In this document: positions 1 through 12,002 of the stretch, in pieces
How the letters are laid out: the number at the start of each line of letters is the position of its first letter
Numbering within the stretch: the stretch's first letter is position 1
NCBI RefSeq assembly: GCF_051014445.1
Contig: NC_135146.1
Span: 4,154,001-4,218,000 of the forward strand
Direction of reading: 5' to 3'
From: Colletes latitarsis
Lineage: Eukaryota; Arthropoda; Insecta; Hymenoptera; Colletidae
DNA length: 64,000 nucleotides
Notes under the pieces: model-generated
The model's input: only the letters and a program-made list of their open reading frames with translations
Database searches by the model: none
What the model was told of the DNA's origin: nothing
Translations under genes and position numbers: made by a program

Positions 1-3000
1 TAGCCTTCACCTGGCTCATACTTTCGCATTTTTCGCATACTTGATTGCAAGATCCTGGGAGTTTTCTGGTTTGGTCACGTACCAATGTGGTATCACACTG
101 AAACAGTGAGTTAAACGTGGATTCAATCTATATTTTAGAGGATAACACCTGTTAGGTCAGGGTTAGGTCTCGTATTTGCCATCATCTGGCTCATACTTTC
201 GCATTTTTCGCCTACTTGTTGGCCAGATCCTGGGTGTTCTCTGGTTTGGATCACGTAGTAATGAGGTACCACACTGAAACAGTGAGTTAATCTTGGCTTC
301 AATCTACATTTTAGAGGATAACATCGGTTAGGTCAGGGTTAAGTCTGGTATTTGCCATCATCTGGCTCATACTTTCGCATTTTTCGCATACTTGTTGGCC
401 ATGTCCCGGGCGTTTTCTGGTTTGGGTCACGTAGTAATGTGGTACCACACTGAAACAGTGAGTCAAACCTGGATTCAATCTATATTTTAGAGGATAACAC
501 CGGTTAGGTCTGGGTTAGGTCTGGTATTAGCCTTCACCTGGCTCATAATTTCGCATTTTTCGCATACATGTTGCCCAGATCCTGGTCGTTTTCTGGTTTG
601 GATCACGTAGTAATGTGGTAACACACTGAAACAGCGAGTTAAACCGGGGTCCGATCAATACATTAGAGGATAACACCGGTTAGGTCTGGGTTAGGTCTGG
701 TATTAGCCTTCACCTGACTCATACTTTCGCATTTTTCGCATACTTGATTGCAAGATCCTGGGAGTTTTCTGGTTTGGATCACGTACCAATGTGGTATCAC
801 ACTGAAACAGTGAGTTAAACGTGGATTCAATCTATATTTTAGAGGATAACACCTGTTAGGTCAGGGTTAGGTCCGGTATTTGCCATCATCTGGCTCATAC
901 TTTCGTATTTTTCGCCTACGTATTGCTTCTAGGTTGGATCACGTAGTAATGCGGTACCACACTGAAACGGTGAGTTAAGCCTGGATTCAATCTATATTTC
1001 AGAGAATAACTCCGGATAGGTCAGGGTTAGGTCTGGTATTTGCCAGCATCTGGCACATACTTTCGCATTTTTCACATACTTGTTCGCCAGATCCTGGGCG
1101 TTTTCTGGTTTGGATCACGTAGTAATGAGGTACCACACTGAAACAGTGAGTTAATCTTGGCTTCAATCTACATTTTAGAGGATAACAACGGTTAGGTCAG
1201 GGTTAGCTCTGGTATTTGCCATCATCTGGCTCATGCTTTCGCATTTTTCACCTACTTGTTGGCTTGATCCTGGGCTTTTTCTGGTTTGGATCACATTGTA
1301 ATGTGATACCACACTGAAGCAGTGAAGTAAACCTCGATCCGATCGATATTTTAGGGGATAAATCCGGTTAGGTCAGGGATAGGTCTGGTAACTGCCAGCA
1401 TTTGGCTCATACTTTCGCTTATTTCGCATAATTGTTGGCCAGATCCTGGGCGTTTTCTGGTTTGGATCACGTAGTAATGTGGTACCACACTGCAACAGTG
1501 AGATAAACCTGGATTCAGTCTATATTTTGGAGGATAGCACCGGTTAGGTCAGGGTTAGGTCTGGTATTTGCCATCATCTGGCTCATACTTTCGCATTTTT
1601 CACCTACTTGTTGGCCAGATCCCGGGCGTTTTCTGTGTTGGATCACGTAATAATGTTGTACCACACTGAAACAGTGAGTTAAACCTGGATTCAATCTATA
1701 TTTTAGAGGGTACCACCGGTTAGGTCAGGGTTAGGTCTGGTATTAGCCTTCACCTGGCTCATAATTTCGCATTTTTCGCATACTTGATTGCAAGATCCTG
1801 GGAGTTTTCTGGTTTGGTCACGTACCAATGTGGTATCACACTGAAACAGTGAGTTAAACGTGGATTCAATCTATATTTTAGAGGATAACACCGGTTAGGT
1901 CTGGGTTAGGTCTGGTATTTGCCATCATCTGGCTCATACTTTCGCATTTTTCACATACTTGTTCGCCAGATCCTGGGCCTTTTCTGGGTTGGATCACGTA
2001 GTAATGTGGTACCACACTGCAACAGTGAGTTAAACCTCGATTCAATCTATATTTTGGAGGATAACACCGGTTAGGTCAGGGTTAGGTCTGGCATTTGCCA
2101 TCATCTGGCACATACTTTAGCATTTTTCGCATACTTGTTGGCCAGGTCCTGGGCGTTTTCTGGTTTGGATCAGGTAGTAATGTGGTACCGCACTGCAACA
2201 CTGAGTTAAACCTGGATTCAATCTATATTTTAGAGAATAACTCCGGTTAGGTCAGGCTTGGGTCTGGTATTTGCCATCATCTGGCTCATACTTTCGTATT
2301 TTTCGCCTACTTATTGCTTCTATGTTGGATCACGTAGTAGTGTGGTACCACACTGAAACAGCGAGTTAAACCGGGGTCCGATCAATACATTAGAGGATAA
2401 CACCGGTTAGGTCTGGGTTAGGTCTGGTATTAGCCTTCACCTGGCTCATAGTTTCGCATTTTTCGCATACATGTTGCCCAGATCCTGGTCGTTTTCTGGT
2501 TTGGATCACGTAATGTGGTAACACACTGAAACTGGGAATTAATCCTGGATTCGATCTATATTTTAGAGGACAACACCGGTTAGGTTTGGGTTAGGTCTGG
2601 TATTTTCCATCATCTGGCTCATACTTTCGCATTTTTCGCATACTTGATTGCAAGATCCTGGGCCTTTTCTGGGTTGGATCACCTAGTAATGTGGTACCAC
2701 ACTGCAACAGTGAGATAAACCCGGATTCAATCTATATTTCAGAGAATAACTCCAGTTAGGTCAGGGTTAGGGCTGTTATTTGCCAGCATCTGGCACATAT
2801 TTTCGCATTTTTCACATACTTGTTCGCCAGATCCTGGGCGGTTTCTGGTTTGGGTCACGTAGTAATGTGGTACCGCACTGCAACACTGAGTCAAATCTGG
2901 ATTTAATCTATATTTTAGAGAATAACTCCGGTTACGTCAGGCTTAGGTCCGGTATTGCCCATCATCTGGCTCATACTTTCGTATTTTTCGCCTACTTATT

Positions 3001-5289
3001 GCTTCTAGGTAGGATCACGTAGTAATGCGGTACCACACTGAAACGGTGAGTTAAGCCTGGATTCAATCTATATTTTAGAGGATAACACCGGTTAGGTCTG
3101 GGTTAGGTCTGGTATTAGCCTTCACCTGGCTCATAATTCCGCATTTTTCGCATACATGTTGGCCAGATCCTGGGCGTTTTCTGGTTTGGATCAGGTAGTA
3201 ATGTGGTACCGCACTGCAACACTGAGTTAAACCTGGATTCAATCTATATTTTAGAGGATAACACCTGTTAGGTCAGGGTTAGGTCTGGTATTTGCCATCA
3301 TCTGGCTCGTACTTTCGTATTTTTCGCCTACTTATTGCTTCTAGGTTGGATCACGTAGTAACGCGGTACCACACTGCAACAGTGAGATAAACCTGGAATC
3401 AGTCTATATTTTGGAGGATAACACCGGTTAGGTCAGGGTTAGGTCTGGTATTTGCCATCATCTGGCTCATACTTTCGCATTTTCCGCATACTTGTTGGCC
3501 ATGTCCCGGGCGTTTTCTGGTTTAGATCACGTAGTAATGTGGTACCACACTGAAACAGTGAGTAAAACCTGGATTCAATCTATATTTTAGAGGATAACAC
3601 CGGTTAGATCAGGGTTAGGTCTGGTATTTGCCATCACCTGGCACATACTTTCGCATTTTTCGCATACTTGTTGGCCAGGTCCTGGGCCTTTTCTGGGTTG
3701 GATCACGTAGTAATGTGGTACAACACTGCAACAGTGAGTTAAACCTGGATTCAATGTATATTTTAGAGGATAACACCGGTTAGGTCAGGGTTAGGTCTGG
3801 CATTTGCCATCACCTGGCACATACTTTCGCATATTCCGTATACATGTTAGCCAGATCCTGGGCGTTTTCTGGTTTGGATCACGTAGTAATGAGGTACCAC
3901 ACTGAAACAGTGAGTAAAACCTGGATTCAATCTATATTTTAGAGGATAACACCGGTTAGATCAGGGTTAGGTCTGGTATTTGCCATCATCTGGCTCATAC
4001 TTTCGCATTTTTCACCTACTTGTTGGCCAGATCCCGGTCGTTTTCTGGGTTGGATCACGTAGTAATATTGTACCACACTGAAGTGAGTTAAACCTGGATT
4101 CAATGTATATTTTAGAGGATAACACCGGTTAGGTCAGGGTTAGGTCTGGCATTTGCCATCACCTGGCACATGCTTTCGCATATTCCGTATACATGTTAGC
4201 CAGATCCTGGGCGTTTTCTGGTTTGGATCACGTAGTAATGAGGTACCACACTGAAGCAGTGAGTTCATCTTGGCTTCAATCTACATTTTAGAGGATAACA
4301 TCGGTTAGGTCAGGGTTAACTCTGGCGTTTGCCATCATCTAGCTCATACTTTCGCATTTTTCGCCTACTTATTGCTTCTAGGTTGGATCACGTAGTAATG
4401 CGGTACCACACTGAAACTGGGAATTAATCCTGGATTCAATCTATATTTTAGAGGATAACACCTGTTAGGTCAGGGTTAGGTCTCGTATTTGCCATTATTT
4501 GGCTCATACTTTCGCATTTTTGGCCTACTTGTTGGCCAGATCCTGGGCGTTTTCTATGTTGGATCGCGTAGCAATGAGGTACCACACTGAAACAGTGAGT
4601 TAATCTTGGCTTCAATCTACATTTTAGAGGATAACATCGGTTAGGTCAGGGTTACCTCTGGTATTTGCCATCATCTGGCTCATACTTTCGCATTTTCCGC
4701 ATACTTGTTGGCCATGTCCCGGGCGTTTTCTGGTTTAGATCACGTAGTAATGTTGTACCACACTGAAGTGAGTTAAACCTGGATTCGATCTACATTTTAG
4801 AGGATAACATCGGTTAGGTCAGGGTTACCTCTGGTATTTGCCATCATCTGGCTCATACTTTCGCATTTTCCGCATACTTGTTGGCCATGTCCCGGGCGTT
4901 TTCTGGTTTAGATCACGTTGTAATGTTGTACCACACTGAAGTGAGTTAAACCTGGATTCGATCTATATTTTAGAGGACAACACCGGTTAGGTTTGGGTTA
5001 GGTCTGGTATTTTCCATCATCAGGCTCATACTTTCGCATTTTTCGCATACTTGATTGCAAGATCCTGGGAGTTTTGTGGTTTGGATCACGTAGTAATGTG
5101 GTAACACACTGAAACTGGGAATTAATCCTGGATTCAATCTATATTTTAGAGGATAACACCGGTTAGGTTTGGGTTAGGTCTGGTATTTGCCATCATCTGG
5201 CTCATACTTTCGCATTTTTCGCATACTTGTTGGCCAGAACCTGGGCGTTTTGTGGTTTGGATCACGTAGTAATGTGGTAACACACTGAA

Positions 5290-6135
5290 ACTGGGAATTA
5301 ATCCTGGATTCAATCTATATTTTAGAGGACAACACCGGTTAGGTTTTGGTTAGGTCTGGTATTTTCCATCATCTGGCTCATACTTTCGCATTTTTCGCAT
5401 ACTTGATTGCAAGATCCTGGGAGTTTTCTGGTTTGGATCACGTAGTAATGTTGTACCACACTGAAGTGAGTTAAACCTGGATTCGATCTATATTTTAGAG
5501 GACAACAACGGTTAGGTTTGGGTTAGGGCTGTTATTTGCCAGCATCTGGCACATATTTTCGCATTTTTCACATACTTGTTCGCCAGATCCTGGGCGTTTT
5601 CTGGTTTGGGTCACGTAGTAATGTGGTACCGCACTGCAACACTGAGTCAAATCTGGATTTAATCTATATTTTAGAGAATAACTCCGGTTAGGTCAGGCTT
5701 AGGTCCGGTATTTGCCATCATCTGGCTCGTACTTTCGTATTTTTCGCCTACTTATTGCTTCTAGGTTGGATCACGTAGTAACGCGGTACCACACTGCAAC
5801 AGTGAGATAAACCTGGATTCAGTCTATATTTTGGAGGATAACACCGGTTAGGTCAGGGTTAGGTCTGGTATTTGCCATCATCTGGCTCATACTTTCGCAT
5901 TTTCCGCATACTTGTTGGCCATGTCCCGGGCGTTTTCTGGTTTAGATCACGTAGTAATGTGGTACCACACTGAAACAGTGAGTAAAACCTGGATTCAATC
6001 TATATTTTAGAGGATAACACCGGTTAGATCAGGGTTAGGTCTGGTATTTGCCATCACCTGGCACATACTTTCGCATTTTTCGCATACTTGTTGGCCAGGT
6101 CCTGGGCCTTTTCTGGGTTGGATCACGTAGTAATG
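5290..6135. repeat. Locally duplicated satellite block, copy 1 (offset about 1,732 bp)
   Basis: This run of monomers recurs in the same order about 1,731-1,732 bp downstream. Anchors are the rare GGTTTTGG variant (5342 and 7073) and TCTGGCTCGT (5721 and 7453). The match fades at about 6136, where GTGGTACAACAC in this copy corresponds to a TTGTACCACAC type in the other. It suggests recent segmental amplification inside the left arm. Edges were judged by eye. Confidence 0.7.
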
Positions 6136-7020
6136 TGGTACAACACTGCAACAGTGAGTTAAACCTGGATTCAATGTATATTTTAGAGGATAACACCGGT
6201 TAGGTCAGGGTTAGGTCTGGCATTTGCCATCACCTGGCTCATACTTTCGCATTTTCCGCATACTTGTTGGCCATGTCCCGGGCGTTTTCTGGTTTAGATC
6301 ACGTAGTAATGTTGTACCACACTGAAGTGAGTTAAACCTGGATTCGATCTACATTTTAGAGGATAACATCGGTTAGGTCAGGGTTACCTCTGGTATTTGC
6401 CATCATCTGGCTCATACTTTCGCATTTTCCGCATACTTGTTGGCCATGTCCCGGGCGTTTTCTGGTTTAGATCACGTAGTAATGTTGTACCACACTGAAG
6501 TGAGTTAAACCTGGATTCGATCTATATTTTAGAGGACAACACCGGTTAGGTTTGGGTTAGGTCTCGTATTTTCCATCATCAGGCTCATACTTTCGCATTT
6601 TTCGCATACTTGATTGCAAGATCCTGGGAGTTTTCTGGTTTGGATCACGTAGTAATGTTGTACCACACTGAAGTGAGTTAAACCTGGATTCGATCTATAT
6701 TTTAGAGGACAACACCGGTTAGGTTTGGGTTAGGTCTGGTATTTGCCATCATCTGGCTCATACTTTCGCATTTTTCGCATACTTGTTGGCCAGAACCTGG
6801 GCGTTTTGTGGTTTGGATCACGTAGTAATGTGGTAACACACTGAAACTGGGAATTAATCCTGGATTCAATCTATATTTTAGAGGATAACACCGGTTAGGT
6901 TTGGGTTAGGTCTGGTATTTGCCATCATCTGGCTCATACTTTCGCATTTTTCGCATACTTGTTGGCCAGAACCTGGGCGTTTTGTGGTTTGGATCACGTA
7001 GTAATGTGGTAACACACTGA

Positions 7021-7867
7021 AACTGGGAATTAATCCTGGATTCAATCTATATTTTAGAGGACAACACCGGTTAGGTTTTGGTTAGGTCTGGTATTTTCCA
7101 TCATCTGGCTCATACTTTCGCATTTTTCGCATACTTGATTGCAAGATCCTGGGAGTTTTCTGGTTTGGATCACGTAGTAATGTTGTACCACACTGAAGTG
7201 AGTTAAACCTGGATTCGATCTATATTTTAGAGGACAACAACGGTTAGGTTTGGGTTAGGGCTGTTATTTGCCAGCATCTGGCACATATTTTCGCATTTTT
7301 CACATACTTGTTCGCCAGATCCTGGGCGTTTTCTGGTTTGGGTCACGTAGTAATGTGGTACCGCACTGCAACACTGAGTCAAATCTGGATTTAATCTATA
7401 TTTTCGAGAATAACTCCGGTTAGGTCAGGCTTAGGTCCGGTATTTGCCATCATCTGGCTCGTACTTTCGTATTTTTCGCCTACTTATTGCTTCTAGGTTG
7501 GATCACGTAGTAACGCGGTACCACACTGCAACAGTGAGATAAACCTGGATTCAGTCTATATTTTGGAGGATAACACCGGTTAGGTCAGGGTTAGGTCTGG
7601 TATTTGCCATCATCTGGCTCATACTTTCGCATTTTCCGCATACTTGTTGGCCATGTCCCGGGCGTTTTCTGGTTTAGATCACGTAGTAATGTGGTACCAC
7701 ACTGAAACAGTGAGTAAAACCTGGATTCAATCTATATTTTAGAGGATAACACCGGTTAGATCAGGGTTAGGTCTGGTATTTGCCATCACCTGGCACATAC
7801 TTTCGCATTTTTCGCATACTTGTTGGCCAGGTCCTGGGCCTTTTCTGGGTTGGATCACGTAGTAATG
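7021..7867. repeat. Locally duplicated satellite block, copy 2 (offset about 1,732 bp)
   Basis: This is the partner of the block at about 5290-6135, with the same order of rare variants (GGTTTTGG at 7073, TCTGGCTCGT at 7453, then a GGCCAGGTCCTGGGCC type). It has small differences, for example TTTTCGAGAATAAC near 7400 where the other copy reads TTTTAGAGAATAAC. Parts of the same series appear again at 7.8-10.3 kb. Confidence 0.7.
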
Positions 7868-10800
7868 TTGTACCACACTGAAGTGAGTTAAACCTGGATT
7901 CGATCTATATTTTAGAGGACAACAACGGTTAGGTTTGGGTTAGGGCTGTTATTTGCCAGCATCTGGCACATACTTTCGCATTTTTCGCATACTTGTTGGC
8001 CAGAACCTGGGCGTTTTGTGGTTTGGATCACGTAGTAATGTGGTAACACACTGAAACTGGGAATTAATCCTGGATTCGATCTATATTTTAGAGGACAACA
8101 CCGGTTAGGTTTGGGTTAGGTCTCGTATTTTCCATCATCAGGCTCATACTTTCGCATTTTTCGCATACTTGATTGCAAGATCCTGGGAGTTTTCTGGTTT
8201 GGATCACGTAGTAATGTTGTACCACACTGAAGTGAGTTAAACCTGGATTCGATCTATATTTTAGAGGACAACAACGGTTAGGTTTGGGTTAGGTCTGGCA
8301 TTTGCCATCACCTGGCACATACTTTCGCATATTCCGTATACATGTTAGCCAGATCCTGGGCGTTTTCTGGTTTGGATCACGTAGTAATGAGGTACCACAC
8401 TGAAACAGTGAGTAAAACCTGGATTCAATCTATATTTTAGAGGATAACACCGGTTAGATCAGGGTTAGGTCTGGTATTTGCCATCATCTGGCTCATACTT
8501 TCGCATTTTTCACCTACTTGTTGGCCAGATCCCGGGCGTTTTCTGGGTTGGATCACGTAGTAATATTGTACCACACTGAAGTGAGTTAAACCTGGATTCA
8601 ATGTATATTTTAGAGGATAACACCGGTTAGGTCAGGGTTAGGTCTGGCATTTGCCATCACCTGGCACATGCTTTCGCATATTCCGTATACATGTTAGCCA
8701 GATCCTGGGCGTTTTCTGGTTTGGATCACGTAGTAATGAGGTACCACACTGAAGCAGTGAGTTCATCTTGGCTTCAATCTACATTTTAGAGGATAACATC
8801 GGTTAGGTCAGGGTTAACTCTGGCGTTTGCCATCATCTAGCTCATACTTTCGCATTTTTCGCCTACTTATTGCTTCTAGGTTGGATCACGTTGTAATGCG
8901 GTACCACACTGAAACTGGGAATTAATCCTGGATTCAATCTATATTTTAGAGGATAACACCTGTTAGGTCAGGGTTAGGTCTCGTATTTGCCATTATTTGG
9001 CTCATACTTTCGCATTTTTGGCCTACTTGTTGGCCAGATCCTGGGCGTTTTCTATGTTGGATCACGTAGCAATGAGGTACCACACTGAAACAGTGAGTTA
9101 ATCTTGGCTTCAATCTACATTTTAGAGGATAACATCGGTTAGGTCAGGGTTACCTCTGGTATTTGCCATCATCTGGCTCATACTTTCGCATTTTCCGCAT
9201 ACTTGTTGGCCATGTCCCGGGCGTTTTCTGGTTTAGATCACGTAGTAATGTTGTACCACACTGAAGTGAGTTAAACCTGGATTCGATCTATATTTTAGAG
9301 GACAACACCGGTTAGGTTTGGGTTAGGTCTGGTATTTTCCATCATCTGGCTCATACTTTCGCATTTTTCGCATACTTGATTGCAAGATCCTGGGAGTTTT
9401 CTGGTTTGGATCACGTAGTAATGTTGTACCACACTGAAGTGAGTTAAACCTGGATTCGATCTATATTTTAGAGGACAACACCGGTTAGGTTTGGGTTAGG
9501 TCTGGTATTTGCCATCATCTGGCTCATACTTTCGGATTTTTCGCATACTTGTTGGCCAGAACCTGGGCGTTTTGTGGTTTGGATCACGTAGTAATGTGGT
9601 AACACACTGAAACTGGGAATTAATCCTGGATTCAATCTATATTTTAGAGGATAACACCGGTTAGGTTTGGGTTAGGTCTGGTATTTGCCATCATCTGGCT
9701 CATACTTTCGCATTTTTCGCATACTTGTTGGCCAGAACCTGGGCGTTTTGTGGTTTGGATCACGTAGTAATGTGGTAACACACTGAAACTGGGAATTAAT
9801 CCTGGATTCAATCTATATTTTAGAGGACAACACCGGTTAGGTTTTGGTTAGGTCTGGTATTTTCCATCATCTGGCTCATACTTTCGCATTTTTCGCATAC
9901 TTGTTGGCCAGAACCTGGGCGTTTTGTGGTTTGGATCACGTAGTAATGTGGTAACACACTGAAACTGGGAATTAATCCTGGATTCAATCTATATTTTAGA
10001 GGATAACACCTGTTAGGTCAGGGTTAGGTCCCGTATTTGCCATTATTTGGCTCATACTTTCGCATTTTTGGCCTACTTGTTGGCCAGATCCTGGGCGTTT
10101 TCTATGTTGGATCACGTAGCAATGAGGTACCTCACTGAAACAGTGAGTTAATCTTGGCTTCAATCTACATTTTAGAGGATAACATCGGTTAGGTCAGGGT
10201 TACCTCTGGTATTTGCCATCATCTGGCTCATACTTTCGCATTTTTCGCCTACTTGTTGGCCTGATCCTGGGCGTTTTCTGGTTTGGATCACGTAGTAATG
10301 TTGTACCACACTGAAGTGAGTTAAACCTGGATTCGATCTATATTTTAGAGGACAACACCGGTTAGGTTTGGGTTAGGTCTGGTATTTTCCATCATCTGGC
10401 TCATACTTTCGCATTTTTCGCATACTTGATTGCAAGATCCTGGGAGTTTTCTGGTTTGGATCACGTAGTAATGCGGTACCACACTGCCACATGAGTTAAA
10501 CCAGGATTCAATCTATATTTTAGAGGATAACACCGGTTAGGTTTGGGTTAGGTCTGGTATTTGCCATCATCTAGCTCATACTTTCACATTTTTCGCATAC
10601 TTGTTGGCCAGATCCTGGGCGTTTTCTGGTTTGCTTCACGTAATAATGGGGTACCACACTGATACAGTGAGTTAAGCCTGGATTCGATCTATATATTAGA
10701 GGGTAACACCGGTTAGGTTTGGGCTAGGTCTGGTATTTGCCATCATCTGGCCCATACTTTCGCATTTTTCGCATACTTGTTGGCCAGATCCTGGGCGTTT

Positions 10801-11447
10801 TCTGGTTTGAATCACATAGTAATGTGGTACCACACTGCCACATGAGTTAAACCTGGATTCAATCTATATTTTTGAGGATAACACCGGTTAGGTCAGGGTT
10901 AGGTCTGGTATTTGCCATCGTCTGGCCCATACTTTCGCATTCTTCGCATACTTGTTGGCCATATCCTGGGCGCTTTCTGGTTTGGGTCACGTAGTAATGT
11001 GGTGCCACACTGCCACATGAGTTAAACCTGGATTCAATCTATATTTTAGAGGATAACACCGGTTAGGTTTGGGCTAGGTCTGGTATTTGCCATCATCTGG
11101 CTGATAGTTTCGCATTTTTCGCATACTTGTTGGCCAAATCCTGGGCGTTTTCTGGTTTGGATCACGTAGTAATGTGGTTCTACACTGCATCAGTGAGTTA
11201 AACCTGGATACAATCTATATTTTAGAGGATAACACTGAATAGGTCAGGGTTAGGTCTGGTATTTGCCATAATCTGGTGCATACTTTCGCATTTCTCGCAT
11301 ACTTGTTGGCCAGATCCGGGACGTTTTCTGGTTTGGATCACGTAGTAATGCGGAACCACACTGATACAGTGAGTTAAGCCTGGATTCGATCTATATATTA
11401 GAGGGTAACACCGGTTAGGTTTGGGTTAGGTCTGGTATTTGCCATCA

Positions 11448-11460
11448 TCTAGCTCATACT
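11448..11460. other. Target-site duplication, left copy
   Basis: TCTAGCTCATACT lies directly before the T tract of the retrotransposon and is repeated exactly at 17446-17458. Because the next bases are T on both sides, the duplication could be up to 15 bp (TCTAGCTCATACTTT). The sequence is ordinary satellite (the CTCATACTTTCGC segment of a monomer), so the element landed inside a monomer. Confidence 0.93.
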
Positions 11461-11485
11461 TTTTTTTTTTTTTTTTTTTTTTTTT
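11461..11485 (-). other. Poly(A) tail of the retrotransposon (T tract on + strand)
   Basis: Twenty-five uninterrupted T residues follow the left target-site duplication, which itself ends in T. On the element's strand this is the 3' poly(A) tail. The position fits target-primed reverse transcription, in which a T-ending + strand 3' end (CATACTTT) primes on the RNA tail. No AATAAA signal is visible in the 3' UTR. Confidence 0.93.
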
Positions 11486-11627
11486 GTAGTGGGGAAAATC
11501 TTCGAAAGACTCCCTCCCACCTCCTTGGGGAGAGTTGGGAGGGGTGTGTGGGATTCCCCGCGCCCGTACAACGACAGGCGCGGGACCTACCCACTAAAAA
11601 CCCCACGGTGACCCTTCGGCACGCTTT

Positions 11628-11674
11628 GGGAGGATACCGGGAATCGCTCGAAGCCATTCTTCCGGTATCCTCCC
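11628..11674. repeat. 3' UTR hairpin 1, perfect 13-bp arms
   Basis: GGGAGGATACCGG (11628-11640) is the exact reverse complement of CCGGTATCCTCCC (11662-11674), with a 21-nt loop. It is among the strongest hairpins of the 3' UTR. Confidence 0.88.
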
Positions 11675-11702
11675 CGTGCCCGCGCTTTCGCGCCCATCCC
11701 CC

Positions 11703-11723
11703 GGGGGGACAATCGGTCCCCCC
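11703..11723. repeat. 3' UTR hairpin 2, 8-bp arms
   Basis: GGGGGGAC (11703-11710) pairs with GTCCCCCC (11716-11723) across a 5-nt loop. The run is low in complexity, so it is weaker evidence on its own. Confidence 0.65.
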
Positions 11724-11740
11724 AGTAGACACACTGCCTC

Positions 11741-11777
11741 ATAGCGGCGGGACGGGGCCACTCCATCCCGCCGCTAT
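11741..11777. repeat. 3' UTR hairpin 3, perfect 12-bp arms
   Basis: ATAGCGGCGGGA (11741-11752) is the exact reverse complement of TCCCGCCGCTAT (11766-11777), with a 13-nt loop. Confidence 0.87.
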
Positions 11778-11799
11778 CCGTCCCGGGGCCGCGTTTAGT

Positions 11800-11829
11800 G
11801 GCGGCTGCGAGCCCCAACTCGCAACCGCC
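11800..11829. repeat. 3' UTR hairpin 4, 12-bp arms with one mismatch
   Basis: GGCGGCTGCGAG (11800-11811) pairs with CTCGCAACCGCC (11818-11829) except for one C/A position, with a 6-nt loop. Confidence 0.8.
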
Positions 11830-11905
11830 CGCGACCCCGTTTCCACCCCTCGGCGGCCGGGCGTTCATGGCCGCACCAGACCGCCGAGGGTGCCTCCCCT
11901 TGCGT

Positions 11906-11946
11906 CGGACCGGTAGGGGGAGGCACTCCTACCCCCAACCGGTCCG
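11906..11946. repeat. 3' UTR hairpin 5, 9+5 bp arms
   Basis: CGGACCGGT (11906-11914) pairs with ACCGGTCCG (11938-11946). After one A/A mismatch the stem continues GGGGG (11916-11920) with CCCCC (11932-11936). It lies about 60 bp from the ORF2 stop. Confidence 0.8.
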
Positions 11947-12002
11947 ACCCGGCGCCGCCTGGCGGGAGGAGTGTCCCCTCAGGACCCCCCTCCCAGCCTA
12001 GG

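Larger units (their letters stand above)
1..11460. repeat. Satellite array, left arm (about 176-bp monomers)
   Basis: Head-to-tail monomers of about 176 bp fill this whole stretch and no gene is visible. Each monomer carries, in order: a doublet of TTAGG-containing 11-mers, a block reading TTTGCCATCATCTGGCTCA, a doubled TTTCGCAT, a CTGGGCGTTTTCTGG block, GGATCACGTAGTAATG, the palindrome TGTGGTACCACA, a CACTG-N3-CAGTG dyad and a CTATATTTTAGAGGATAAC block. Variant classes typical of this arm are a monomer with CACTGAAGTGAG (part of the dyad deleted; for example near 4074, 4757, 4935, 5459, 6318, 7191, 8226 and 10309) and a monomer about 16 bp short (TTATTGCTTCTAGG). Short open frames here are by-products of the repeat. 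The array runs off the left edge of the window. Confidence 0.97.
11486..12002 (-). other. 3' UTR of the retrotransposon, rich in hairpins
   Basis: About 517 bp of non-coding GC-rich sequence lie between the ORF2 stop and the poly(A) tail. Open frames here are shadows of the composition. At least five inverted repeats can be read in 320 bp, listed separately, including perfect arms of 13 and 12 bp. In R2 and SART1, 3' UTR RNA structure is recognised by the reverse transcriptase, so this region may carry the RNA recognition signal; that role is inferred. Confidence 0.85.

Noticed and set aside
2780..3022. Plus-strand open frame of 80 residues in the left arm
   Set aside because: It lies entirely inside satellite monomers and has no recognisable domain.
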